From contig CM026554.1 in assembly GCA_015143295.1 (NCBI GenBank), positions 32,129,531 through 32,193,530 on the forward strand: a DNA stretch of 64,000 nt, in the 5' to 3' direction. The position numbers and the translations under genes were made by a program. Of this stretch, positions 1 to 13,500 are shown piece after piece (position 1 is the stretch's first letter; every line of letters starts with the position of its first letter). Below the pieces are notes generated by a model, which did no database searches, was not told the origin of the DNA, and worked only from the letters and a program-made list of their open reading frames with translations. This DNA comes from Tetracentron sinense (Eukaryota; Streptophyta; Magnoliopsida; Trochodendrales; Trochodendraceae).

Positions 1-240
1 GGGTTCAGGAATAATTCGGCAGGGGGTCAAGTTCGGAAAAATTCGGCGAAAAATCACAAAAAAATAAATTGATAAATATAAAAATAAACCGAACAATTTG
101 ATTAAAATATACCAAAGAAGTAGGTTTCTGCCAAATTTGAGAAAATGATTCCAGAATAATTCGGAAAATTCACGAATAATTCGAGATTCCAATAATTCGA
201 TAACCCAAAATGTGCGAATAATTCGTGAAATTTTGGGAAA
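1..240 (-). repeat. Degenerate 'GAATTATTCG' repeat element, edge copy
   Basis: Reversed, this segment reads like 56,380-56,700: both contain TTGACCC, CCGAATTATTCC and a series of GAATTATTCG-type words. The element extends left of the window, so its limits are unknown. Confidence 0.5.
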
Positions 241-659
241 AACGAAGTTTTTTGTTACAGAGATTATTACTAACACTTAAAGAATTATATTTTTTTATTC
301 TTGGATTTTCATTTAACTATATTTTTTTTCAAAAATTAGATTTAGTCCATGGATGTGGTAAATTAACCATACCCTTCATTCCAAGTATTCTTAAAAATAA
401 TTGAAAAAGAACTTTTTAAATTTCTCCTTACAAGTTATACAAAAAATCAATTTTCGAAAATGGTTGTCGATACATGAATTTCACACAATATCCATAGATC
501 TACTCATTTAGACTCGATTAGGAGCGATTTGCATAACTTAAAAGCAAATTCTCAAGTAAAATACAAAAAAAACTGCATACCTTCAAAGTTTTTAAGGAAA
601 TACTTCAAATCCAAAATTGAGGAGAAGATCGACTATTGTTTGGCCAAAAATTGACAACT

Positions 660-1135
660 GGTTGTCAAGTCTCACCCTAAAAATGGATTTCGAGGAGTTT
701 CTTAAGGTTTGGGGATGTTTGAGAACACCCCAAAGGTTTGGAACCCTTCAATATTTGATCTGCATAGTACCGGTTGATACTACGGAATATTCAATCTGCA
801 TAGTACCGGTCGATACTACTCTGTATCTCAACAATTTCGGTTGTATTGACCGATACAGTCACAATAACGATTCTGTATTTACCGGCACTCAAGAAAACCA
901 TGTTTTGTATGTGTATCAAGATGTATTAAGCTGTATTGCGCATATAAAATGTCAATACGCACGATATGGTTGATACACCCTCGATATGCTGGAATTTATA
1001 CACATTTTCTTTTCATCGGAATGATTTATGCACATTTTTTAATCATGTGTATCAATGAATAAAAAAAATGATATCTATCATAACGATACACACGATAGGT
1101 ATCAATTTTTTTATTTCTTGTGTATGGTAGATTCT
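660..1135. repeat. Degenerate repeat built on CGATAC/GTATCG words
   Basis: Contains two near-identical 45-bp stretches (TCTGCATAGTACCGGTYGATACTAC at about 760 and 800) followed by many GATAC, GTATC and CGATAC variants. It resembles the interiors of the hAT-like MITEs in this window, but no TIR or target duplication was found. 240-660 is AT-rich with nothing recognised. Confidence 0.4.
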
Positions 1136-1639
1136 TAATTACTGTTGTAAACTGAATTTTATAAAACATGGCACAAATGCCATGGGACCACATACAAAAT
1201 CATTTAGACTATAAATTACCCCAAATCTTCAAACTATTATTGCATTAAGCTGTCGCAAAAATCAGGCAAGTGTTCCAGGGAAAAAAGGCGTATGTATCAG
1301 TTCATCGAAATCATCAATTTGATGACCTTTGACCCAAGACTACAAGAGCTCCTACGTGGAAATCATCAAATGATAGGTCTACAAACCCCTACATATGCAA
1401 ATGTCCTGATATTTTGTATAGGTTATGCAAAGGAAAGCTTTATAAAGAAAAAGAAAATGGAGGCAGGATGGGAATTTACACCCAAGAGTACGTACAACCC
1501 GGAGCATTGTCCTCAACAAAACAGGACAGCTCATGAGGAAAAGCCTCAGAGCTCAAAAGATTTAGACTGGGAGTTATAAATTTTAGACAAGAGTCAGCCT
1601 CCCTATTTGTCTCTCTATACACAGAGCAAAAAGAAACCT

Positions 1640-3840
1640 CCTTAAGGAATGCAATGATATCCTCATCTCATAGAAGGTGAACCTAGCCTCCCACTGCCAT
1701 TCCACCTTTCTAAAGGCACCTAATAGCAAGCATGGAATCTGAATAGACCTTGACACAATTAAGTGCTCTAGCCATGGCTTCGTACAGCTTTGAGGCTTTG
1801 ATACCCTTCAATTCCATCAACAAAATTGAGTTTGTAATACAGCAACCTCGGAATGGCAACAAAAGGGAACCCAGCACTGTCACGAATAATGGCCCTGTAC
1901 CCAGAGATAGTATGACGGACTGACCCATCTAAGTTTATCGCATCCACTTATACCATTTAGCCCTACGGAGGGCAAGTGGAAGGGAAACACCCCAACCGTC
2001 ACAAATCTCCCAAGCAAGAGGAGAATCGATCATAACAACCAAAACACATGTGCACGATCCATTAGTATCTGCCCCTAATCCTATCATAGAGATGATGTCT
2101 TCAAGAGGGCGGTAAGAGTTTTGGAAAATTCTACAATTGAGCTCCCCCCAAATATTATATACACAGTAGCATATAGCGGCGTTCTCTTTAACTGCCCACC
2201 AGCATCTTTTGCTGAGAAATTTCTATATAACCACAAATTTCAGCATTCCAAGAACTAGCCACATGGCGATGATATCGCAAGAGACGAAGCACTGCAACCC
2301 ATACCTTCTTGGTGTGAGAAGTAAGAACACACAATAAAGAGATGGTTTAAGTTCTCGGCCTATCTATGCAAAACACACAATGATTTTTGGATTATACCTC
2401 GCTTCACCAACCTGTATTGAGAAAGGAGTGCACCCCGCAATGCCATACAAGTAATAAAAGAAAATTGAGGGACATGGATGTGAAACCAAACAATCCCGAC
2501 CCAAGAAAGCACACTTCGAATTGCATTCCAAGCAGATTGTAAGGAAAATTTTCCATTGGGTTCTTTAGTCCATGCCCCTACTGGTCTTGATAGCATGTTC
2601 ATCATGCCACACCTGTATGAGATGGGTTGGGGGGGGGGGGGGGGGGAGGGGAAGGGAAGGGGTCCCATCTACCACTAGACCGAAGGGAGGAAACCTTTGC
2701 GAACCTGTTACACCCCATATCAACAGAGATGTCACCATAAACGTAGAGACTTAAGGACACCTAAGGAGTGCCAAAAGTCTAGCCAAAGAAAGGATTGGCC
2801 ACCACCGCAGAGCTTGTGCCGAATACATCCCACAGCCTGGGATCTAACATTTAGCACACTTCAGAGACTCCAGAAACCAGATTTTGGAACATGAAGGGTC
2901 CTAATATAGTCATTTTCCAGGTAGCGACTGTAAAACCAATCATTCCACAAAGACTTGTTCTAAGAGCAAGGTCTCATACCTGTCTCATGATGGAAAAGAG
3001 GTTCCAACACGCTATCCAACGAAGCCCCAAGCCCCCCTTCATCTTTTGGCGCACACATTTTCCCATGCAACCTTGTGCACTTTCTTATCCACGTCAGCTC
3101 CAGCCCATAGAAATCTCCTAAATAAGCCTTCAATACAATCAATAACCCCTTTCGGAAGCGCCAAGACACTACACTAGAACAAGTGAGTCCCAGTCAAGAT
3201 GGTTTTGATCAGCTTAACTCGATCAGCGTACGACAAACTCTGACACTTCCACGATCTGATCTTGTGGGATATAGAATCAAGTAATGGTTAATAGTGGAAC
3301 TAGTTCAGACGCACAGAGAACCCTCAAGAACTTTATCGGTAGCACACCTCCCCAGCCCCATCAACCTAAAATCACCTGCCTCAACACCACCCCAGTATTA
3401 GCAAAGAAAATGATGGATTTCTGCATACTGTCTTGGAGCCTCAATGCAGAAGCAAACCTACAGAGAATTGAATAAATAGCCTCAACTGAAGGAAAGTCAG
3501 CCTTAGCAAATATGAATATATCATGTGAACACCAAACGTGTCACCACAGAAGATTGACAAAACTGTTGCAGGGAGAACACCACCCTGAATCAAGAAAATC
3601 TGAGAGATTACATCACCAACAGAAACAGGTATGGGACATTGCCCCCCCACGCCTAAGCCCATGAGTATCATGAAAACCCCCAACCTGTTTTCCGTTTATC
3701 ATGATGGAGAATTGAGAGTTGGTAATACACGCAGAGATCCATCTCACAGCAGAAGGGAAGCACACCTTAGATAGAAGAGCCCAGAGGAATCGCCAATTAA
3801 TATCCACCAGTCCTAGGTCCCAAATTCCCATTCTTCAATT
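1640..3840 (-). mobile_element. L1-type LINE, 3' half of ORF2 (broken)
   Basis: Read on the minus strand the domains come in LINE order. Reverse transcriptase palm remnants come first (about 3830-3440: VRWISACITNSQFSIMINGK, GLRRGGAMS). The thumb region follows (about 3170-2960: KMCAPKDEGGLGASL). Then the zf-RVT region (about 2670-2360: NGKFSLQSAWNAIRS, VPQFSFITCMALRGALLSQ) and RNase H (about 1930-1700: IKASKLYEAMARAL, VKVYSDSMLAIRCL). Stops and frameshifts separate the pieces, so it is dead. It lies downstream of the last visible DUF3755 exon, probably in that gene's final intron. Confidence 0.85.
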
Positions 3841-4481
3841 ATATCATTAATGAAAAAATATATTGAGATGAAAAAAGAAATACAAGATGAAAAAGAATAA
3901 TTACATAGCAAGGCTAAGGACATAACCTCTCTAAATAACCCTATTTTGGCAAAGGAGTCTGCATGTCCTTAGGTGATCTTAGTACTCAAGTCAATGTGAT
4001 GTTAAAGGAAGCCGCTAAGTGCCTGGATCCCTTCATGATATAGAATATTCTCCACTGGCCTTTTTCTTTTCCATAGCCCAACTCATGTCTCAAATTCCAA
4101 TTCTAAAGAAAAAGAAATAAGGACAACTTCTTCACTTGCATTATAATGTCAATTTATGATGTTTATTATCTCTAACTTGGCACGTGAGAACCCTTGAAAT
4201 TACTAGAACACGTGAACCATAAATTGTGTGGCTAGAATACGTCTCATATGCATATAAACTTTATTCCAGAATTTGGATGAAATCCAGAATGGTGGATATA
4301 ACATTGAAACTTACACAATAGAAATGCTCACAATAAGATACTATAAAGCAAAGATATTAACAAGATAAGCATCTTTTTTGTTTTGTTTTGTTTCTGATAG
4401 ACAATTGGATTTAATTTATTTAATGAAAAAACTAAAATATGTATATCTCTATCAGGGAAAAATGAGGTATGAGTTATTCAC
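3840..4481. other. Intron of DUF3755 gene, no feature recognised
   Basis: AT-rich sequence between the LINE and exon 5. No conserved C-terminal DUF3755 exon, RNA gene or repeat was recognised. Confidence 0.4.
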
Positions 4482-4558
4482 CTTAAATAAATCAAGATTA
4501 GCTGCGATTTGGCTGAAAACCTGAGCATTCTCGTCCAATAGATTTCTAGTTGTGCTGC
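4482..4558 (-). CDS. DUF3755 gene, exon 5
   Basis: This 77-nt exon follows the acceptor ...GCAGTAG and ends AAG before GTGAAT. It encodes TTRNLLDENAQVFSQIAANL and a short Asp/Leu/Phe/Lys tail, probably a helical segment. It ends in phase 0. Relatives continue with a further segment that could not be found between here and base 1. Confidence 0.87.
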
Positions 4559-7500
4559 CTACTGCTGGGACTAGCCAAAGAAACAGGTTGATCATTAAAA
4601 GCACAACAAACATATTAAGACCAAAATAATGTCTAAAAGAAAGAAACCGATCTGCATGACTTATTTGTATTCTATTTTGAAGGGCTGAAAGGAAGGTTTG
4701 GTAAAGGATGTTAAAATAAGTAGATTTTAGTCACGGAAAATGGAGAACAAACTAGATTACTGAGAACATCCAAAATTTTAATTTAAACCAAGTAGATTGT
4801 TTTTCTTATACTTAGCTAAGTGACTATGTTTTGTATTTTCATACATTTTTATCAGCACGCATGCCTTTGTTAACTTATAAAATTGTTAACTCTTATATGC
4901 ATGGTTATAACCATAGTTGGAGACCTTCATTTAGTTTGTTTTTAGCTTATATTTGCATTAAAAGAAGTTTTATGCAAGATATCCAAGTTTTTTCTTTACA
5001 TATCCAAGCGTTTCTTAATGCATTCTGATTTTTTCCGTCGTATCCATCCGATACGGTCTGATACGCCAATATGTATCTTGTTTTGGACTTACTGATACGG
5101 CACCCGATACCGATATTTTGAACCATGAATATAATCTCTACAACTTGATATATCTACACCCCTGAGCCTCATAGCTAACAACCTTGGCTAAGCCCGAGGG
5201 AAATCTAGCTGGACAAAGAGCAATTTCACCTTGGATTCTATTCAATTTTGATAAGAAATCTGCAGCCCTATTTGCTTCTCACGGGGCATGGCAGATTTCA
5301 AATTTATCAAAACAATTAGTAGCTAAATTAGCGATCCGATGCAACAAATATCTACATTTCCAAGGCCAAAAGCAAGATTTCTGATAATTGTTTTTAATTT
5401 CTATTTCATTTGTTCTAGTACCAAAACCTGTCAGATGCTTCTAATCAATTTTTTAACAAATGACTACATAATTAATACTAGTATATCAGAAGTATCTTCC
5501 TGCAAGTGCAAACCAAACAAAAATTGCGACTTCAGGTTTTAAGAAAGTAGCTTCTCGTGGGTGCACTCCTGAAGAAATTTTTATCTTCTCGGAGAAGTTT
5601 ATCCAAACAAGCCCTTAGCATCTACGGCATGATAATCACATTGTTTCGTCCTGCCCAAGCCTAAGTCATCTTATTATTTCAAATGGAGCCTTCCCATGTC
5701 TAAGTCATCTTTCATCAAATGGAGCTCATACAATAAAGTTACATTCCATATATTCCCATCTGAAACTATGAAGTCTATAATGAAAAGAAAATCTATATAC
5801 TTTAGATAAAATGAAAAGAAGATTGAAATAGCCTTATTGAAGACATACAAAAAGAAACCAATAGGGCAAGTAGAAATCCTACCTAAATGCACCAAATACG
5901 ATAAGAGTACTGAATGCTATCATTAATTTTGTCATAGTATGGAAAAAGAAATAGTACAGATTTCCCTAAAGAGAGTATGACCAACGAACCTTCAAAAGAC
6001 ATCCGATCATTATGCTCCATATGGGGCATACGAGAATATGCAGCCATATTTAATGGTGGGATTAGAGGTACACTTGTCACTGAGGAAGATTCCACCAGCT
6101 TTTCCTGAAGAAGCATGATCTTTAGAATACCAGTTCTTCAATCAACAGTACATCCTAAATGGTGGTTGAATCAATAACTCAAACGAGGAAACTTGTATAT
6201 GAATATCAGTGACAAAGAAATTGTAAACAAATGGATCCCTTCAATTAAGAGAATTTTATATTTTCAGCGATGGTTGATTGGTTATTCACTTGAAAGTTCT
6301 GAAATATGACTATATGAGTATGGCCATATTTCATAGCAAACTCAAAGTGAATAAGTTAAATACATGATGGATCCAACCAGAAACCATGACTTCCATAAGA
6401 AACTAAGCAGTATTATACTATTATCTAGAGAGACAAAACTAATATTTAAGGAGCATAGAAGAATTTACATTGAGTACCACACTCCCTTTTCAAAATCTAA
6501 GTTCCTACATGCTAAGAAAAGTAAAGTCACTTGCTTTCCAATTTGGTTTCCACTCCAATGCTTGCATCATCTTTCATTTCCAATTGTACCAGAAGCCACG
6601 GCTACAATTGCTTTCCCCATATCAACAATCACAAGGATCCAAATCCTCAATTTTGGAGCATTACAAGTACACTAGATCTTGGTCGACAAATTGACACCTA
6701 TTTCAAATGATGAAATCCAAGATGGTCATTCTAACCAAAAACTCGAGAGTAAAGCAGGTATTGCTATCCTAAGCCCGAATAAATGAGGGTTGCCTCAAGT
6801 CGACAGCCCGTCTAAAAAAAACCACCAAATCCTATGACATGAATCCAAAATTGTTATCTTATTAATAGAACGGAATGGCTAAAACAGGATTCAAGTTACC
6901 AACCCCAAGTATTTGGGATAAGGCATTTATGACAACGATGGCGAGGACGATGATGATAATGATGTTGATGATGGTGAATTGAAGCTGCAATTAATGAACA
7001 CCGGGAATAAACACCTAAAGTTCAAATGAATTATGATGTGATCAGCTTTTATAGGCTAGATCTGTTTGTCAAATATCCAAGAAAGGTATCATCATATGTG
7101 CTATAAACCTATTCCTGAATTTTCTAATAGAATTTCTAACCTTCTTAGGAGATATATCGCTTTAGGCCTCAAAATAGAACTGAATGGGTAGGTATGTATA
7201 ACAGTAATGATGAAATTTCAGTAAGTCATCATATGAATTATATGTAGGTTACTTTAAAAGGATGGTGGATTTTTATCACTCTTCTTTAGAGTTTCTTGTT
7301 TTTCGTACAAATAGTTGCCAGTAGAGCATTATTACGTGAAGACTATACTGAATGTGAAACAAACTTTCCTTTAAATTTTTCTTCAAAGAACCTTCATACA
7401 TTTAGGCTCCTCTTGGTTAGCAAAAAATGAAAGAAAGGAAAGAAAAAGAAAATAATAATAATAATGATAGTAAACTTTGAATTTTCTAAATTTTTACTTT

Positions 7501-10500
7501 ATTATTTATTTCTTTTTCCTTTCATTTCCAGTGTTTTCTTGTTAACCAAATGGAGCCTTGGAGCTTTTTTTTAACTAACATTGAGAGTGTGTGCTTATAG
7601 GTGTTTCATGGAAATCCCTACTGAAGGTTTTTTGAGATTTCCCTCTTAGAAACATGGTTTAAAATTTTGGGGCATACTGGTTTTGGATAGGACCAGTACC
7701 CTAGTACGCATGACTATGTTTTTTTCCATGGGTATCGCATAATATCGGTGAGTATCAAGACTATCATTCCAATACTCCCTGTTACTATGCAGTACGCTTT
7801 TTCTGTATTTTTTTGTCTCATTCGATATTGAACTGTACCGGTCAAAATGCTTAACAACCGAACGTAATTTCATTTTGGGTGTTACTAAACATCTCTAAAC
7901 CCATTTTTTCATAAAAAAAATTCTTCCCTAAACAATTTTTAGGCCTAAAACAACAATTCCATAGTCAATTTTAGGTTCAAAAACAAAGATCTTAGCGTTT
8001 GATTTTGGATTGAAAGAGTTTCCCCAAATTTTCGAAGGTATGAAAAATTTTCTGTACTTTTTTTCCATTTTAGTTGTTTAAATTCATGAAAATAGGTTGT
8101 AATAAACCCAAAATTAGTAGATTTATTATTTAATGTAAAATCCATAAATCAAAACTTTTTTTTGTTAGAAATCGATGATCTTCCAACACTTATTTTTTTG
8201 CCTGAAAAATAAAAAATCTTCAATATTTCAAAAAATATCTTCAATCTAGGGTTCAAAAAATGAAATGGGTTAATTTTATGTATGATCTATGTACTAAATC
8301 TACTTTTTGAATTCTTATTTTTAATATATTTTAATTAAAAAATTAGTTTTTCATGTGTATTGCATCAAAATAGGTATACATAACTTAATTTTCCAACTCT
8401 GAATGCTATATATTAATGATCATTGTTTTTTTTTTGATCGGTAATCCAAGTAATTATATAAATAAAAAGGAAGCAGGTACAAAGGAACATATAAAGCATA
8501 GTTATATAGGTTTGAGATAGCGTCAAAGATAGATAAAGGTATGGATAGATTCCACAGCTCTGGGGTTATATCAAATGTACATACATATGTACCAGGCCAC
8601 ATACCACATTCACATGAGTTCACCATAAAATTGTCATTATGTCTGGCTCACTTATAATCTATCACTCTATTAAGTTCCTGAGCCTACAGAGTACGAGCCA
8701 ACACAAAATTTATGTGGTATTGAGCTTGTATCATGCATGCAATTTACTTTATGGTTCTAAGTTAATATTTTTATGTATTTTATTGAATATAAGGTTTTAA
8801 TATCTAGATTGTATTGCCTATACTTGGCTAAGTAACAATTGTTTATGCTCGCAATTTTTAACTTATTAAATAAGTAACTCTCATATGTATGGTTATAAAA
8901 GTAGTTGAGGGACTTCATTTAGTTTTTTTTTTTTATCGGTAATCCAAGCATAATATATATAGCAAAAAAAAAAAAAAGCATAGATACAAAGAAAAAAGAA
9001 AACATAGCTCACGAGGACATGAACCGAAACACGGCAACTACAAAGGAGAAATAAAAACAAGATAACCCCTGCCTATATTTTTAAGCTTATATTTGCATTT
9101 AAAAAAATAGTATGCAAGGTATCAAAGGTTTTCCTTAAGTATCGAAGTTTTTCTTAGCGTCTTAATTTTTTCTGGCATATTGGCATTTATCAAACCAATA
9201 CTCCGATTTATATCCTAAAATCGACTTACTGATACTCATAACGATAGTGATATTTTGAACCATGCTTAGAAACTTTGGCTCCAACAGTGATTAGATTTTC
9301 AATCTATAAATTTTATCAAATATTATGGTTGCTTAGCAAGAAGTTCTTTTCTTTTTTATATTTACTTTGTTGGGGAAAGGGTGATCAAAAATTTTTGGGT
9401 GGCTAAATATCTTCGAGAGCTTTAACAGTAGGTAATACATGACTTGCCAAGTTATTTTAGCCTGAAAAAATCTAAAGAGAAAATGACTAGAAGGCACCAC
9501 CAAATATTAAGAGATAATCAAAATATTGAAGATCCTTCTGTTGTCAAAAATTGAATTTTCAAACTGCAAGCCATGAAGCAATCACTGCGTCGTCTCAAGT
9601 GACAATTCTTCTAATCAAATAATGGAAGAATAAGGGCGATCAAATCTAAGATCATATAAACTCAACCTGTGAAGTCTGAAAAGACAGATGAACCAAAACA
9701 AAGTGCACCCATCTTTCTGTTAGCTTATGTGAACCATCTTTACTAAGAATTTGAAGAATTCTTCAAAGATGAGATCCATGGTGATACCATTATCCAAGCC
9801 GAACAAAATGTACCCAAGCAAGCATTATGGACCATCCAAAGAAAGCAATGGATGTCTTATAGATGTGTAATTTCCCATTCTAGAAGAAAAATGCAAACCT
9901 AAGTAAGAAAGAAGCCTTTTAATCAAATTTTCGAAGACTGAAGCGGGAGAGTTGAATTTGGTGGAAGTCAAAATTCAAAATAAGATCTTCTTGAAGCCCA
10001 ATAATGAGTACTATGAGAAAATTTATTGGATGTGATCATGTGAAGACCTTAATGCAGAGGAAATAAAATTCTTCATCTGTTGATAAACTGATATTATTGA
10101 TAGACTTGAATGGTTTACAAGGACCGAAAGAGGGATTAAATAGATAATTCAATATTCCTATTATAAAAGGAAACCCTATTCAAATCAAAGTTGTTTTCTT
10201 TCAATACTACCATCCGGCCTAAACCTATCTTCTTCTCTTTTTTTAGTTCTAAAGCTATACACATCACCAATCACTCTAGTTGAAATCTCTCTATACATTG
10301 ATACCTGTAAGTTTTTTTTTCACTACTGACTGGCTTTACTTTATGTGCTATTAGGAGAGATCATGACAGTCTAATCTAGTGGCCATCAGCTCAACAGACT
10401 CTAAGATGAGCAGGATGCGACAATGATGGACTTCACAGATAGGCGGTGACCACCAACATGCACGATTGAATGTTTCAGCGACTTATCAACAAAGAAAAAA

Positions 10501-13500
10501 TGATTATAGGCTTCTCTTTGTAACCAATTGTAAGATCATTCTTCAAAGGACCATGCAATTGTGGGAGGGTATTAGAGATAATCTTAGAGAATCAAAAAAG
10601 CGGTGTAATAAGGTCAGATGAGACGAGATTTAAATGATTGGGAGATCGATGAAGCGTCACGTTTGTTGGATCGGCTAAACACTTATTATCCGCAGATTGA
10701 TATAAGGGATTGTAGGGTGTGGAGCGGCAGCAAACATGCGAGGTTCTCAATTAATTCTCTGTTTCGGTCTTTGGGTCCGATCTCCATGGGTTGGTTTCCT
10801 CAGAGGGTTGTGTGGAATCCATGAATTCCATCCAAGGTGTCGTTCTTCCTTTGGAATGTTGCCTTGGACAAAATCCTCACGTATGATCATTTACAGCATA
10901 GAGGGTAGAGTTTGGCCAATAGATGTTTCTTGTGTCTTAAAGCAGAAGAGTCAGTGGATCATTTATTCTTGCATTGTCCAATCGTGGCTGGAATTTGGGG
11001 TTACTTTCTTTCTCGCTTGGGTGTGGAGTGGGTCTTCCCAGCATCATTTCTTAACTTTTTAGCTTGTTGGCACAGGGACAGTGAGGACAGAGTTTTGGAG
11101 ACAATTTGGTCTATGCTGCCAGGAGCTATTGCTTGGATGGTTTGGAAAGAAAGGAATCTTCGGGTCTTTGAGGATACGTCGGCGTCCCATTCTCGTTTGT
11201 GTGCTAGGGTTCGATTGGTGGTATTGGATTGGGCAGGCCTTAAGCATGATAGGGAGGAGCTTCAATTGGTGCTAGGTTGAGCTTTCTTTTCGGGGGGTGT
11301 GTGCAAGCTAGGAGTTAGGCAATGCCTCTTTGTGTTTATTGCCTTGTAAACTATTGTTTTTGCTTGTACCATGGCCCTTTCCTTTAGTTATATATGTTTG
11401 TTTATCGATAAAAAAAAAAAGGTCAGATGAGATACACTGTATCCCATCTCTAAGTAGATTTGGATTTGGATTTGATTTAATTAGAATAGGTAAGATTTGA
11501 TTAGGATTAGATATGATAGAGTTTCTATCTTGAGATGATGTAATATCTATATAAACCCTTTATGGGGTCATTGTAGATCATCCAAGAATTCTCAATATAT
11601 CAGTTTATCTACATCATCAAGTTCTACAAACTTTTTAGGATCATTTTGAGGGATAGTTGAATATTGAAGGAAATTCCTCAAATGCCATATGGTGGTTGTG
11701 AATGGGGGAAATCTGTGGAGACCAGCAACACAATTGATTATATTAGGAGTCAATTTGACGGTGGAAGTGTGGAACATTACTTCGCTAATGCAAATCATGC
11801 CTCGGCTTCCTTACCAAAAGCAATGTAAATAGAGTTTCTTTTCGCATATATGCAATTCTCTTCCCCAGTCCCTGTAGCTTTTTTAAATATAATTTTGGGA
11901 TTTATTTTTAGTAAATTAAAAGAATAAATGCTCAATATCATAGAGGATCCATATTTTATTGGCTTATGTCCTTTTCTCAATAATGGATTTTTATTTGACA
12001 ATATGATGATTATCATCAACAAGAAATTCAATATGAGTGTGTTTGTGTGTATTTAGATATTTATGCAGGTTATGCAAAATTACCTTTCTGTCCTTGATCT
12101 TCTTCCCCATGTTATGTTCTTCCGGTTTCCTTCGTTTCCCGCTCTCTTTCTTCTGTGTACAGTTTGATAGCTAAGCAAATATTAGAGCTTGATAGCTAAG
12201 CAAATATTAGAGCACAGTTATGCTTGAGTTGGATAAGGATTCAAATCAAAGTACTGAATGCAGCAAATACGTTAAAAAAAATCTATGATTACTGGAATAT
12301 TTATTTATATGTAAAGGGGAAAAATAAGCAAATAAAATGCCTTGACGAAAGCGTTTCAGGTATGAACATTTAATTATTGCTGAAATATGCAAATAAACTT
12401 TAACAATGATTATCAGCATATGCCTTGATAAACACAATTTTCTGCAAAATAATTTAAATATTAAAAACATGGGAACAAAATTTAACAATAATTGCCAAAT
12501 TGCATCAAATATTGGCCCTCTTTTATCCATCTAGTTGTCAACCCAAAGAAACATATATGTTGAATTCAGTGTTTTAAAAGGCGTGAGAGATTTATGCATC
12601 GAGGATCAACCTTAGAGGCTCAAGTCTATGACGCACATGCATCACACCTAGAGGCGTGCCTTATGTATGAGATGTGGCTTTCATGTATTAACAATAAAGT
12701 AGGTCTAGCCGTCTAGCCATTGATCTGATACAAAATTTCTCTTTTTATTTGAATAAGCTAAAGCTTAATTTATTATGTTCAGTCTATATAGGGACTAACC
12801 TAGCAGATGTTGAAGGGATTTGGAGTCACTGGCTTACAATGTAGTTTCTCATGACCTCTTTGCGGCTGTTTATTGGAATAAAAAATCCACTACAAAAATT
12901 AATGACCAAATAACATTTGTTTTTCAATAAGCATATGAAGAACAAGGTAATTCTAAATTGCATTATCTGCTAGTCACTTAAATTTACATTTTTCAATATG
13001 ATGGTTGAATCATTTAATAGTGCAGTATCTATGGATGCTGGTGACACTCGCTTCTTCCATAGAATTATATGGAATCCAATTTCCCTAAGGTTAGAGTTTT
13101 TGTGTGGACTGTGATGCTTGCTCCTAAAAAAGTTTAACACGTAAAGTTCACAAAATAAGATGAAAATATACCTCTTTCTCCTCACATGTGCATGATGTGA
13201 AAAAGGGACAGTGAAGCTAATCAAATTTTCATCCATTGTAAAGCATCCCAAAGTATTAGGATCCAATTTCTTTCCTTGGCATGTATGGGTTGGATCTTTC
13301 CCTTTGACATTTCACACACAATGTAGGAGCAGAGATCTAGCTTCCTATGCAAAAGGGGAAGAATATTGTGGAAGAGTACAATTCATGCCATTTCATGGTC
13401 CATCAAGGAAGAGAAGACAGCAGGATTTTCAATGACAGAGCACAAAGTCTGCAAAAACAGTATAGATAAGAACCCCAGTGTCTCATTGTGTAGCTTTGTG

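Larger units (their letters stand above)
7653..9264. mobile_element. hAT-like non-autonomous element, 1.6 kb
   Basis: Exact 8-bp direct repeats CTTAGAAA (7645-7652 and 9265-9272) flank ends CATGGTTTAAAAT on the left and, reversed, CATGGTTCAAAATATC on the right. The edges contain CGATAC/GTATC words. An 8-bp duplication fits the hAT superfamily. No transposase frame is present. Two reversed LINE tails have inserted within it. Confidence 0.75.
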
